This document shows, one piece after another, positions 51,762 through 61,218 of a DNA stretch of 64,000 nucleotides. The DNA lies in NCBI RefSeq assembly GCF_047303175.1, contig NZ_CP138945.1. The stretch is one strand, 5' to 3'. The notes under the pieces were generated by a model. The model made no database searches. It saw nothing but the letters and a program-made list of their open reading frames with translations, and had not been told where the DNA came from. Position numbers and translations under genes: made by a program. Origin of the DNA: Prochlorococcus_E sp000760215 (lineage in GTDB: Bacteria > Cyanobacteriota > Cyanobacteriia > PCC-6307 > Cyanobiaceae). Every line of letters starts with the position of its first letter. Position 1 is the stretch's first letter.

Positions 51762-52346
51762 CTATTTAACGCTTAACAACTCAATTTCAAATATCAATGT
51801 TGCATTAGGAGGTATTACTCCACCAGCACCCCTTTCTCCATATCCCAAAGAAGGTGGGATAATCAATTCCCTCTTTCCACCGACTTGCATACCAATCACC
51901 CCTTCATCCCATCCTTTTATCACTTGCCCTGATCCAAGTGCAAAAGTAAAAGGTCCTCTTCCATAACTACTATCAAATTCCTTTCCACTCTCTAGCGTGC
52001 CTTTATAGTTAACCGAGACATTTTTGCCAGCTGATGCTGCTTCTCCATTACCAATTACAAGATCAGTAATCCTTAATCCTGATGGAGTTGATTTTGTAGT
52101 AATAGAACCTCCGAGAGAATCACTCGCAGATTTTGAGTTGCTTGCCATAGTAAAAAGAGAAGGGTTAGGCTCGTCTGGGTCTAATTCCAGAGGATTATTT
52201 ACTGCTTGTGCTTCTTCAACTTTAACCTCAAAAGCTGTTGAAAATTGACTTTCAGCGGTAACAACTGATGGGGAAATGATCTGACTAGCAACAGCGACAA
52301 TTATGCAAGCCAGAAAAATTGAAAAGCTAATGAAGATTTCTTTCAC
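51762..52346 (-). CDS. FKBP-type peptidyl-prolyl cis-trans isomerase, exported or anchored
   Basis: This 194-residue protein starts with a membrane or signal segment (about residues 4-25, FISFSIFLACIIVAVASQ), then a linker. A C-terminal FKBP domain spans about residues 90-194 (VNYKGTLESGKEFDSSYGRGPF, VIKGWDEGVIGMQVGGKREL, GYGERGAGGVIPPNATL). It probably helps folding in the periplasm or lumen. I chose GTG 52346; a TTG at 52358 would add four residues. It is divergent from lnt across about 100 bases. Confidence 0.9.
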   Translation of the reverse strand: MKEIFISFSIFLACIIVAVASQIISPSVVTAESQFSTAFEVKVEEAQAVNNPLELDPDEPNPSLFTMASNSKSASDSLGGSITTKSTPSGLRITDLVIGNGEAASAGKNVSVNYKGTLESGKEFDSSYGRGPFTFALGSGQVIKGWDEGVIGMQVGGKRELIIPPSLGYGERGAGGVIPPNATLIFEIELLSVK

Positions 52347-52454
52347 AGGAATTAACAATTCAGTGATATTAATTCTTTCAGAATAATTGAATTAAAACTT
52401 ATTTGTTTTTTGAAACAATGAAAATCATATAAGTATTCATTTATTGATTAAACA

Positions 52455-53948
52455 ATGATCATAAGTCGCCAGAAGTATATCGTCTTTTTAATAGGAATTT
52501 GTGGTGGTATTTTTTCTGGAATAGGACTTTCAGAAGGGTGGGTTCTTTTTACTTTGCCAGCAATTGCTTTGCTCTGGTCTTCTAAAGAACATCCATTCGC
52601 AGGATTCCTTTGGGGCAGTATTGCTACTCTTATCAGCCATCGATGGCTTTTAAGCCTCCATCCATTGAGTTGGATAGGGGTACCGAATATTTTAAGCCTT
52701 CCTATAACAATTTTCTTATGGTCTATATGTAGTTTTTGGGGTGGATTACTTATCGAATGTTGGTGTTTGCTTGGCAGATCAACTTTTTTCAAGAGAAGTG
52801 ATCATTCATCTCTAAAGAATCAATTCTTGGTTGCTTTTGCTTTGTCATTAATTTGGGGTCTTTCAGAAGTTCTTCTAGCAAAAAGTCCTTTGTTTTTATT
52901 TGGAATCAGTTCAAGTTTATTGCCTCAAGACAGGTGGCTAGCTGGTTTAGCTAGGTGGTTTGGAGCAGGGGGGCTAACCGCCTTGCAATTACTCTTAGGC
53001 TGGTGGATTTGGCAAATCGCGCTTGCATTAAAAAAAAGGCACTCAATTTTACGCTTATTTACTTGGGGCGTTTTTGTTCTAGTAATTTCTCACTATCTTG
53101 GTTGGAGTCTTATCTCAATCAATAATTATTCATTCACAAAGCGTATTGCTCTATGGCAAACAAATGTGCCAATAAAAGAAAAATTTTCTAGTTCTCATTT
53201 GAAAGATCTTCCCACCGCAATCGACGATGCTTTAAATGAAGCAAAAAAAACAGGTTCAGAATGGTTGGTTGCTCCAGAGGGGACGCTCTTAGCTGATCAA
53301 ACTCTATTGTCACCTGCAGTAATACCTTTTCTCTCAGGAGGTTTTAGATGGGTTGATGGCAAGCAGAGGAGTTCATTACTTGTATTCAACACAGGCAGCT
53401 CTAGCTTTAATGAAGCAATTGATAAATATCGATTAGTCCCTTTAGGGGAATGGATCCCTAAACTTCCTAGTTTTGCTTTTAAAGGTCTTTCTTTAGTGGG
53501 AGGACTTGACCCAGGTCAATCTTCAAGGTTTCTTAAGTGGGAAGGGCCACCTGCAGGCGTAGCAATTTGTTATGAATTGAGTGATGGAAAATCTTTAGCT
53601 AAAGCTGCAAATAAAGGTGCTCAATGGATTTTATCTATTGCAAATCTCGACCCCTATCCAATCTCTCTTCAAAAACAATTCATATCATTGGCTCAATTAA
53701 GGGGTATTGAACTTGCTAGAGATGTAATTAGTGTTGCAAATACAGGGCCAACTTCATTAATTAATAGCTCTGGACAAGTAAAGCAAGTTGTTGTTCCGTT
53801 CATTAAAGGTGTTGGGACAGTGGAAGTAAGTTTTTCCAATCAAATAAGTGGATATAGCCGATGGGGAGAGCTACCAATGATATTTGGTCTGATAGTTGCT
53901 ATTTTTGAAATTACTAGATTAAAGGAGAAAAGTGAGTATGTCGGTTAA
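52455..53948 (+). CDS. lnt: Apolipoprotein N-acyltransferase
   Basis: Lnt adds the third acyl chain to lipoproteins in the inner membrane. The 497-residue protein has about seven membrane spans and a C-terminal nitrilase-like domain. Its catalytic glutamate is in WLVAPEGTLLAD, the lysine in DKYRLVPLGEWIP and the cysteine in VAICYELSDG. The order and spacing match the family. The presence of lnt supports a full gram-negative lipoprotein pathway. The start is ATG 52455. Confidence 0.94.
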   Translation: MIISRQKYIVFLIGICGGIFSGIGLSEGWVLFTLPAIALLWSSKEHPFAGFLWGSIATLISHRWLLSLHPLSWIGVPNILSLPITIFLWSICSFWGGLLIECWCLLGRSTFFKRSDHSSLKNQFLVAFALSLIWGLSEVLLAKSPLFLFGISSSLLPQDRWLAGLARWFGAGGLTALQLLLGWWIWQIALALKKRHSILRLFTWGVFVLVISHYLGWSLISINNYSFTKRIALWQTNVPIKEKFSSSHLKDLPTAIDDALNEAKKTGSEWLVAPEGTLLADQTLLSPAVIPFLSGGFRWVDGKQRSSLLVFNTGSSSFNEAIDKYRLVPLGEWIPKLPSFAFKGLSLVGGLDPGQSSRFLKWEGPPAGVAICYELSDGKSLAKAANKGAQWILSIANLDPYPISLQKQFISLAQLRGIELARDVISVANTGPTSLINSSGQVKQVVVPFIKGVGTVEVSFSNQISGYSRWGELPMIFGLIVAIFEITRLKEKSEYVG

Positions 53949-53950
53949 CT

Positions 53951-55174
53951 TTATTCACTCTGGATAAGACCGCCTCCAAGAAGTATTTCTCCCTCATAAA
54001 AAACTGCAGCTTGGCCTGGTGTTATAGAAAACTGAGCTGAGGCAAAATTTAATTTACAACGATGAGGGCGTTCATTTTCTATATCTTTTTTTGTTGGTTC
54101 AAGTGGTGAAAGTTTAGCCATTACAGGTTTACTCCTATAGCGTAATTGGACTTCTACTTGCATTGAATTATTGGGGGGGTTAATTGATAACCAATTAATT
54201 TCACCAACAGTACATTCAGATTTGCTTGCCTTTGACCGTGGCGCAACTATTACTCGATTCGAAGAGGATTGAAGCTCTATGACATGAAGTGGTTCTTCCC
54301 AAGCTATTCCCAAGCCTTTTCTCTGCCCAATGGTGAAATGCTCAATACCATTATGCTCCCCCAATACTTGGCCATCTTGCAAAACTATTTGCCCTTTCCT
54401 TGGTGGCAGATAAGAATCTAAAAAAGCCTTCATGGAGCCATGATGCTCCACAAGACATAGATCTTGACTCTCAGGCTTAGAAGCAGTCCTTAAATCCATA
54501 TTTATAGCTTCTTTCCTTGTATCTGATTTCTTAAGTTCCCCTAGAGGAAAAACTACTTTTTCAAGAATTTCCTGGGAAAGGTCATAAAGAAAATAACTTT
54601 GGTCTTTTGTTTCATCTAAACCTCTTAAGAGCTGATGACGAGGAGCTGCAGAACTTTTAGACGTTATTCTTTTGGAGCGTTGTTGTTCTACGTGCCTTAT
54701 TCGTGCATAGTGGCCTGTTGCAAGGCGTTTTAATCCTAAATTTTTTGTAGCCCAATCCAGCATTGGTGAGAACTTTACAAATCGATTGCATTTTGAACAT
54801 GGCAATGGCGTAATTCCTGATTGATATCCTTTAACCAAAGATTCAATAACCTCCTTTTGAAAAGTTTTTCTAGCATCAACTACATGATGTGGTATTCCAA
54901 GTTGCTTACAGATTCCTGCTGCATCGATAAGACCATCGGTGCAGCAAGATCCTTTCCCAGTCATTAACCAAAGTGTTAATCCTTCAACCTTCCAACCTGC
55001 TTCAACAAGGAGTGCCGCTGTTAATGAACTGTCAACACCACCAGAAAGGCCTACAGCAATAGAATGTTCACCATTCATCTTCTTGAGCCTTGACAAAACA
55101 TCTTTACTTACAGGAGTTCCTGCTGATTTTTTTTGGTTAGATAAAGTTTTTATATTTGTATTAGTAATAGTCAT
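53951..55174 (-). CDS. mnmA: tRNA-specific 2-thiouridylase
   Basis: MnmA thiolates U34 of tRNA-Lys, Glu and Gln. The 407-residue protein has the PP-loop IAVGLSGGVDSSLTAALL near residue 40. The cyanobacterial segment GKGSCCTDGLIDAAG and the catalytic cysteine region PLPCSKCNRFVKF follow. The ATGHYARI motif, TKDQSYFLYDLSQE and a C-terminal beta-barrel domain are also present. The start is ATG 55174; an in-frame internal ATG is possible, since the first 30 residues are variable. It is convergent with lnt. Confidence 0.95.
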   Translation of the reverse strand: MTITNTNIKTLSNQKKSAGTPVSKDVLSRLKKMNGEHSIAVGLSGGVDSSLTAALLVEAGWKVEGLTLWLMTGKGSCCTDGLIDAAGICKQLGIPHHVVDARKTFQKEVIESLVKGYQSGITPLPCSKCNRFVKFSPMLDWATKNLGLKRLATGHYARIRHVEQQRSKRITSKSSAAPRHQLLRGLDETKDQSYFLYDLSQEILEKVVFPLGELKKSDTRKEAINMDLRTASKPESQDLCLVEHHGSMKAFLDSYLPPRKGQIVLQDGQVLGEHNGIEHFTIGQRKGLGIAWEEPLHVIELQSSSNRVIVAPRSKASKSECTVGEINWLSINPPNNSMQVEVQLRYRSKPVMAKLSPLEPTKKDIENERPHRCKLNFASAQFSITPGQAAVFYEGEILLGGGLIQSE

Positions 55175-55220
55175 AGCTGTATTAATTTTTCATAGTGTTG
55201 GAAATATTTAGGGGGAAATT

Positions 55221-56804
55221 TTGACTTGGCCTAACTCTGACGCTGGTCATTTAATTGTCTCATCTTCTCAGATGAGAAAGATTGAAGAGCAGCTTTTTTC
55301 ATGTGGAATGCCAGTAGAAGCATTAATGGAAAAGGTTGGATTGAAAATGACAAGCTGGATACTTAACAATTTACAAGTTATAAAAAACGGTGTTGTCATT
55401 TTAGTAGGACCTGGGCACAACGGTGGCGATGGTCTTGTTTTAGCTAGGGAACTTTTTTTATCAGGTGTAGATGTCTCATTATGGTGTCCATTTCCAATAA
55501 AAAAATCTTTAACAGCTAAACATCTTTCTTATTGTATTTCTATTGGAATAACTAAATTAGCAAGTCCTCCAGATGCTTCTGAAAAAGTTCTTTGGATTGA
55601 TGCTCTTTTTGGCCTTGGCCAAACCAAGTCAATACCTAAAGAGATAGGGCTGCTATTCCAAAAAAGAAATGAGCTCAGACCAAGAGAATTAATAAGTTTA
55701 GATGTCCCTTCTGGTATTTGCTCAGATCATGGAAAACCCTTTAAAAATGGAGCAGCAAAAGCTTCTTACACACTAACTGTAGGCTTTATCAAAACAGGTC
55801 TTCTTCAAGACATTGCGATGCCTTATGTAGGGCACCTAATCAGAATCGATATAGGTATTCCAGATATTGCAATCAAATCATTAGCTAAATCTTTACCTTT
55901 ACAAATCTCACCAAAAGATATTCATTCATTTGAACTTCCTTCAATTTCTGTTAATTCAAATAAATATCAACGCGGACGTCTGATGATTTGTGCAGGCAGC
56001 CAAAAGTATCGAGGTGCTGCTTTACTTGCATTGAGAGGTGCTATTGCAAGTGGTGTTGGAAGTATCCAAGCAGTTTTGCAACAAAATATCTGTGATCAGC
56101 TTTGGAAATTGATACCTGAAGTAGTCTTTCAAAGTTATTCTGACAAAGAAGAAAAAGAAATTTATATCGGCAAATGTTTAAGCAAAATTAGATTAGATAA
56201 AATTGATTCTTTACTAATTGGACCAGGCTTAGATTATGCGAATGAAAAGTGGGAAGATTTCTCTCCCGCTCTTGAGGATTTCCCAGGATTATTAGTACTT
56301 GATGCTGATGGTTTAAACAGGCTTTCACATTCGCAAGAAGGATGGAAATGGTTCCATAAACGCAAAGGTCCGACATGGATTACACCTCATTTAAATGAGT
56401 TTTGTCGTTTATTCCCTGAGATAGATATTGATTATCCGCTAAACGCAGCAAGGATTGCAGCAGATCTAAGTAGAGTAGGGATTTTGCTAAAAGGTGCTCA
56501 TAGTGTTATTGCCGCTCCAGGAGGCTCTGTTTGGCAACTGGCAAATACTTCTGGTCTTGTAGCAAGAACTGGATTAGGGGATGTATTGGCAGGCTTTGTT
56601 GCAGGGATTGGAGCTTTAGGACTATCTTCCGACCAGAAAATTGGCTTTGATTTATTTGCCTTTTCAGTTTTAGTTCATGCTTATGCAGCTGCTTCATGTG
56701 AAGACGGAACTAGCGCAGCCTTGATTTCTAAAACTTTAGAAAAAACCTTCAATGACATTCAGGTAGAAAATGTTCGCAATGATACATATAGACGCCTAAA
56801 ATGA
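55221..56804 (+). CDS. nnr: Bifunctional NAD(P)H-hydrate epimerase / ADP-dependent dehydratase
   Basis: This 527-residue enzyme repairs hydrated NADH and NADPH. The N-terminal epimerase domain has VGPGHNGGDGLVLARELFL and IDALFGLGQTKSI with LDVPSGICSDHG. The C-terminal ADP-dependent dehydratase domain includes CAGSQKYRGAALLALRGAI, LLIGPGLD and the RTGLGDVLAGFVAGI motif. Both activities are fused as in many bacteria. The TTG start at 55221 has a GGGGGA ribosome-binding site six bases upstream. It is divergent from mnmA. Confidence 0.94.
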   Translation: MTWPNSDAGHLIVSSSQMRKIEEQLFSCGMPVEALMEKVGLKMTSWILNNLQVIKNGVVILVGPGHNGGDGLVLARELFLSGVDVSLWCPFPIKKSLTAKHLSYCISIGITKLASPPDASEKVLWIDALFGLGQTKSIPKEIGLLFQKRNELRPRELISLDVPSGICSDHGKPFKNGAAKASYTLTVGFIKTGLLQDIAMPYVGHLIRIDIGIPDIAIKSLAKSLPLQISPKDIHSFELPSISVNSNKYQRGRLMICAGSQKYRGAALLALRGAIASGVGSIQAVLQQNICDQLWKLIPEVVFQSYSDKEEKEIYIGKCLSKIRLDKIDSLLIGPGLDYANEKWEDFSPALEDFPGLLVLDADGLNRLSHSQEGWKWFHKRKGPTWITPHLNEFCRLFPEIDIDYPLNAARIAADLSRVGILLKGAHSVIAAPGGSVWQLANTSGLVARTGLGDVLAGFVAGIGALGLSSDQKIGFDLFAFSVLVHAYAAASCEDGTSAALISKTLEKTFNDIQVENVRNDTYRRLK

Positions 56805-56920
56805 CGTTTTTCGAGAGAAATGTGTAGATTTCAAAGCAAGAATCTGAAGGCTTTTTGAAGCATTGGCCACTTTTCCAAATTCTGTAGGAAAGTCAACTAT
56901 CCGAGTTTGGGAAAATCAAA

Positions 56921-57862
56921 ATGGTTTCAACAGCACCCAAGCCAGCAGAATCACAAAAAAGAAGGAGCACTGACCCCATTAGTTGGTATTTAGCCACTAT
57001 CGGGAGAGTACCTCTATTGACACCAGCCGAGGAAATTGAGCTAGGCAATCAGGTTCAGGTAATGATGAACCTGACCGAAGATGGAATGGTTAATGAAAAA
57101 ACCAAAACATTTACTGCACATGAACGCCGCTTAATTCGAATAGGTCGAAGAGCAAAGGAAAGAATGATGAAAGCAAACCTTCGTCTTGTAGTTAGAGTCG
57201 CAAAAAAATATCAAGGAAAAGGATTAGAGCTCTTGGATCTTGTTCAGGAAGGTTCGCTTGGATTAGAAAGAGCTGTAGAAAAATTCGATCCAACCCGTGG
57301 ATATAAATTCTCCACTTATGCATTTTGGTGGATTCGTCAAAGTATGACTAGAGCTATTGCATGTCAATCTCGTACCATTCGTTTACCGGTTCATCTAAGT
57401 GAAAGGCTTGCATCTATTAGAAAAGTAAGCCTTGATTTAGCTCATAAGTTAGGCGCAATGCCAAATAGAGTTGAAATTGCTGAAGAAATGGATATAGAAG
57501 TTGAAGAACTTGATTCTATTTTGCGTCAAGCACTTACAACTAGCAGTCTTGATGCACCAGTAAATGGTGATGATGGACGAAGCTTCTTAGGTGATTTAAT
57601 TGCAGACGGTTCTGCTGAAGAGCCTTTGGAAAAGGTTGAACAAAGTATTCATCAAGAGCAACTTGGCAGATGGTTAACACACCTAAGCGAGCAAGAGCAG
57701 CATGTCCTCAAACTTAGATTTGGACTTGAAGGCAATGATAGGCATACACTTGCTGAAATTGGACGATTACTTGAAGTATCAAGAGAACGTGTACGACAAG
57801 TTGAACTAAAATCTCTAAGAAAATTGAGAAATTTGACTAGAAAGCTTCCAAGTGGGATTTAA
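56921..57862 (+). CDS. Group 2 RNA polymerase sigma factor (RpoD-like)
   Basis: This 313-residue sigma factor of the sigma-70 family has regions 1.2 to 4.2 in order. Region 1.2 is DPISWYLATIGRVPLLTPAEE, region 2.1-2.4 includes VQEGSLGLERAVEKFDPTRG and YAFWWIRQSMTRAIA, region 3 has RLPVHLSERLASIRK, and region 4.2 is LAEIGRLLEVSRERVRQVE. It lacks the long acidic region 1.1 and the extension of the primary sigma, and so is a non-essential group 2 factor, several of which occur in cyanobacteria. The exact Sig letter cannot be told. Confidence 0.92.
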   Translation: MVSTAPKPAESQKRRSTDPISWYLATIGRVPLLTPAEEIELGNQVQVMMNLTEDGMVNEKTKTFTAHERRLIRIGRRAKERMMKANLRLVVRVAKKYQGKGLELLDLVQEGSLGLERAVEKFDPTRGYKFSTYAFWWIRQSMTRAIACQSRTIRLPVHLSERLASIRKVSLDLAHKLGAMPNRVEIAEEMDIEVEELDSILRQALTTSSLDAPVNGDDGRSFLGDLIADGSAEEPLEKVEQSIHQEQLGRWLTHLSEQEQHVLKLRFGLEGNDRHTLAEIGRLLEVSRERVRQVELKSLRKLRNLTRKLPSGI

Positions 57863-57914
57863 TTAGTTATTTCTAGATTCCCTGCAAAGTCTATTAGGAT
57901 AAAGCTTCTATTAA

Positions 57915-58988
57915 TTAATTTTCCGCCCAAATATATTTTGTTAGTTCAGCAGGGTCAGGATCTGCTGCACCAAGCGCGAATTCCACAGCATCGTTTATCT
58001 CCTTATCTATTTCTCTTTCTATTTCTCTTAATTCTGAGGATGAAACAATGTTCTTTTCAGAAAGATCCTTTTCAAGAAGTTTTAGGGGATCCCTTTTTGC
58101 CCAAAAATCCTTTTCTTCAGAAGAGCGCAATTCGTCAGGGTCTGCAAGAGAGTGTCCTCTAAATCTATAGGTTAAGCATTCAAGTAAAGTGGGACCTTCT
58201 CCAGCCCGGGCTCTTTCAATTGCTCTTTGAGCAGCTCCTCGAACCGCAAGGACATCCATTCCATCAACTTCCTCACCCTTCATACCAAAAGCATCAGCTT
58301 TTCTCCATATTTCAGGTTCACTAGTAGCACGATCATGTGCCATACCTATTGCCCATTTATTATTTTCAACAACAAAAAGCATAGGCAATTTCCATAGTTG
58401 GGCCATATTTAAACATTCATAAAATTGACCAATATTGCAAGTGCCATCTCCAAAAAAAGCAGCTGTAACTGCATCACTTTCCTGAGTGCCAAATACTTCT
58501 TTTTTGTAACGACTAGTAAAAGCTGACCCTAGTGCCACAGGAATACCTTCTCCTATAAAGGCATAGCCACCTAGCAGGTGATGTTCTTTGGAAAAAAGAT
58601 GCATTGATCCACCTCTCCCTTTGCTACATCCTGTTTCCTTCCCAAACAGCTCACTCATAACTTGTCTTGCAGGAACTCCAGCACTTAAGGCATGTACATG
58701 GTCACGGTAAGTACTGCAAAACCAATCATGCTTTTGTTTCATTGCTCCAATAACCCCTGAACTTACTGCCTCTTGACCGTTGTAAAGATGAACAAATCCA
58801 AACATCTTGCCCCGATAGTACATTTCTGCGCATTTATCTTCAAATCTTCTTCCCAAGGTCATATCCTTAAAAAGTCTTAGACCAGTGGTGCGATCGAGAT
58901 CTGCTTTTTTTTGATTGGAGATATTCCGCAGCCGCTCTGCATGAGCACCTTCTAAAGACAACTTATTGGGTGTTTGCTGATTAGTCAC
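57915..58988 (-). CDS. pdhA: Pyruvate dehydrogenase E1 component, alpha subunit
   Basis: This E1 alpha subunit uses thiamine diphosphate to decarboxylate pyruvate. The 357-residue protein has YRDHVHALSAG near residue 94, KGRGGSMHLFSKEHHLLGG, the thiamine motif FFGDGTCNIGQFYECLNMA ending in ENNKWAIGM, and a phosphorylation-loop-like TYRFRGHSLADPDE. The start is GTG 58988. The beta subunit gene is not in this window, which is common in cyanobacteria. It is convergent with the sigma factor gene. Confidence 0.96.
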   Translation of the reverse strand: MTNQQTPNKLSLEGAHAERLRNISNQKKADLDRTTGLRLFKDMTLGRRFEDKCAEMYYRGKMFGFVHLYNGQEAVSSGVIGAMKQKHDWFCSTYRDHVHALSAGVPARQVMSELFGKETGCSKGRGGSMHLFSKEHHLLGGYAFIGEGIPVALGSAFTSRYKKEVFGTQESDAVTAAFFGDGTCNIGQFYECLNMAQLWKLPMLFVVENNKWAIGMAHDRATSEPEIWRKADAFGMKGEEVDGMDVLAVRGAAQRAIERARAGEGPTLLECLTYRFRGHSLADPDELRSSEEKDFWAKRDPLKLLEKDLSEKNIVSSSELREIEREIDKEINDAVEFALGAADPDPAELTKYIWAEN

Positions 58989-59098
58989 TTTTGATGATTC
59001 CTTTTATATATGTATAACTTTAAAGGTCTATGGAAGAAATAAGCATTGCATAGATTTTTGTTCTGTCTAAAGTTTAATTCTAATCGCTTGATTATTGA

Positions 59099-61147
59099 TT
59101 GGAACTGCCGATCGATCATTTTCGCTTACTGGGGATCAGTCCCTCTTCAAGTCCAGAAGAGGTACTTAGATTTTTTCAGTTGCGCTTAAACCAAGTTCCT
59201 GAAGAGGGTTTTACCCCTGAAGCACTTGTGCAACGGGCAGAGCTTCTACGCAGATCTGCTGATTTACTTTGTGATAAGGAATCGCGAGACAAATACGAAT
59301 CGGCTCTCCTAGGAGGTGCCACTGGTCTTGAATTCTCATCGAATCGAGAGGTTGCTGGCTTAATACTTTTATGGGAAGCCGGAAATGCTTTAGAAGCTTT
59401 CAAATTAGTTCGCAAAGCCCTACAACCCCCGCAAGCGCCTGCACTTGGCAGTGGAAGAGAGTCTGATTTAACATTATTAGCTGCACTTTCATGCAAAGAT
59501 TCGGCTTTACAAGAGCAAGAACAAAGACACTATTCTTTTGCAGCAGAACTATTAGAGGAAGGCATTCATCTACTGCAAAGGATGGGAAAGCTGCCAGAAC
59601 ATAGAAAGAATCTTGAAAAAGAACTCGAAGCGTTAATTCCTTATAGGATTCTAGATTTGCTTAGCAGAGACTTATCTGACCAAAAGTCTCATCAAGAAGG
59701 GCTAAATTTATTAGATTCTTTTGTTTTAAAAAGAGGTGGTTTAGAAGGCAAAAAGTTAAGTGGTTCAAATAGTGAATTAAAGCAAACTGATTTCGAATTA
59801 TTTTTCCAACAAATCAGGAAATTTTTGACCGTTCAAGAACAAATAGATTTATTTTCCCATTGGAATAAAAACGGATCCATTGATGCAGGTTTTCTGTATG
59901 CAATATCTTTGGTTGCTTCTGGTTTCTATAGACGAAAACCACAAGCCTTACAAAAAGCAAGGAGAAAGATTAAGAGGCTTGGTTTAGAAGGTTTTGACTC
60001 TATGCCTTTGCTTGGTTGCATAGATCTTTTGCTTGCAGATGTGAAGCAAGCAGAGTTATGTTTCAACCAAAGTTCTGACAAAGGATTAAAGGAATGGTTT
60101 AACACTTATCCAGGAGAGAAGCTGGCTGCATTATGCGATTATTCAAGGAGTTGGTTGTCAAGAGATGTTCTACCTGGATTCAGAGATATTGAAGCAGATT
60201 CTGTAGATTTAGAAGCTTGGTTTGCTGATAAAGATGTTCAAGATTATGTAGAGAAAATTGAAAAGAAAGGAGCTTTAAGAATTGCACAAGCAGGTTTTTC
60301 TTTTATTTCTGGATTATCTCAAGAAAAGCCTCAGCAAGTCTCATCTGCAAATCAAGCACAAGACCCCTCAGGTTTTGTTGTACGTGAATCCAATCAGAAA
60401 GCTATAGGAGAAGATTATCAGCAAAGAACATCCCAAGGCAAAAAGGCATTAATCCTAAAAGAATTATTTCCAGATTATGCAAAGTTATTTTCTTGTTTCA
60501 GAATTCCTTCTTTTAATTTTTTACAACCACTGTTTAGAAGTACTTCTAACAATTGCTTATTAGGTATTTTTGTATTTCTCTGTTTATTAAGTTCTGGAAC
60601 TCTAATTGGTTGGATGACAATGAGAAGTCAACTAGAAAAGGATATCTCAACACAATCATCACTATTAAAAGAGTTACCAGAGCCTAAGGATTCTATTCCT
60701 AGTAATAATTTGAAGGAATCATTTCAATCAAGATCAGATACAATTAATTTCAAGCCTTTAACTGATATAAGGCCTAATCAGAGTCAAATAATGACTTTAA
60801 TTGAAGCATGGTTAAAATCCAAAGCAGATATTCTTTCTGGTAGCTTAAATAAGAACCTAGAAAAAGTTGCAAGGAAAGAGTTGGTTGATATCGTGAATAA
60901 TCAGAGGAAGGAAGATGAATTATTAGGGCATAAGCAGGTAATTAATGCAAAGATAATCTCATTAGAGATTTTGAATCAAACAGATAAAAGAATTGCCGTT
61001 AGAGTTATTATTTCCTACAAAGACCAAAGAGTGAAAGACTCTGGAGAAATACTTTCTGAAACAAGTATTCCTTCTTTAAAAGTTAAATATATTTTAGGTA
61101 GGAGGAAAACACTTTGGCAGTTGGTTGATTTCTCCAGCGGAGCTTAA
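59099..61147 (+). CDS. ftn2: Ftn2/ARC6-type cell division protein (ZipN)
   Basis: Ftn2/ZipN, the ancestor of plastid ARC6, anchors FtsZ to the membrane. The 682-residue protein has a degenerate J-like N-terminus (PIDHFRLLGISPSSSPEEVL, without an HPD motif) and a long helical TPR-like region to about residue 430. One membrane span follows near residues 485-505 (NNCLLGIFVFLCLLSSGTL). The C-terminal domain begins near 560 (QIMTLIEAWLKSKADIL) and ends LVDFSSGA, as in the ARC6 IMS domain. The start is a TTG at 59099. It complements ftsZ and ftsQ elsewhere in the window. Confidence 0.93.
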   Translation: MELPIDHFRLLGISPSSSPEEVLRFFQLRLNQVPEEGFTPEALVQRAELLRRSADLLCDKESRDKYESALLGGATGLEFSSNREVAGLILLWEAGNALEAFKLVRKALQPPQAPALGSGRESDLTLLAALSCKDSALQEQEQRHYSFAAELLEEGIHLLQRMGKLPEHRKNLEKELEALIPYRILDLLSRDLSDQKSHQEGLNLLDSFVLKRGGLEGKKLSGSNSELKQTDFELFFQQIRKFLTVQEQIDLFSHWNKNGSIDAGFLYAISLVASGFYRRKPQALQKARRKIKRLGLEGFDSMPLLGCIDLLLADVKQAELCFNQSSDKGLKEWFNTYPGEKLAALCDYSRSWLSRDVLPGFRDIEADSVDLEAWFADKDVQDYVEKIEKKGALRIAQAGFSFISGLSQEKPQQVSSANQAQDPSGFVVRESNQKAIGEDYQQRTSQGKKALILKELFPDYAKLFSCFRIPSFNFLQPLFRSTSNNCLLGIFVFLCLLSSGTLIGWMTMRSQLEKDISTQSSLLKELPEPKDSIPSNNLKESFQSRSDTINFKPLTDIRPNQSQIMTLIEAWLKSKADILSGSLNKNLEKVARKELVDIVNNQRKEDELLGHKQVINAKIISLEILNQTDKRIAVRVIISYKDQRVKDSGEILSETSIPSLKVKYILGRRKTLWQLVDFSSGA

Positions 61148-61218
61148 TTTTTTTATTTAAATGAATATAGTCATTTCTTTAGGTAGGCTATTAAAGATGG
61201 ATTTAAAAAATCATTGAA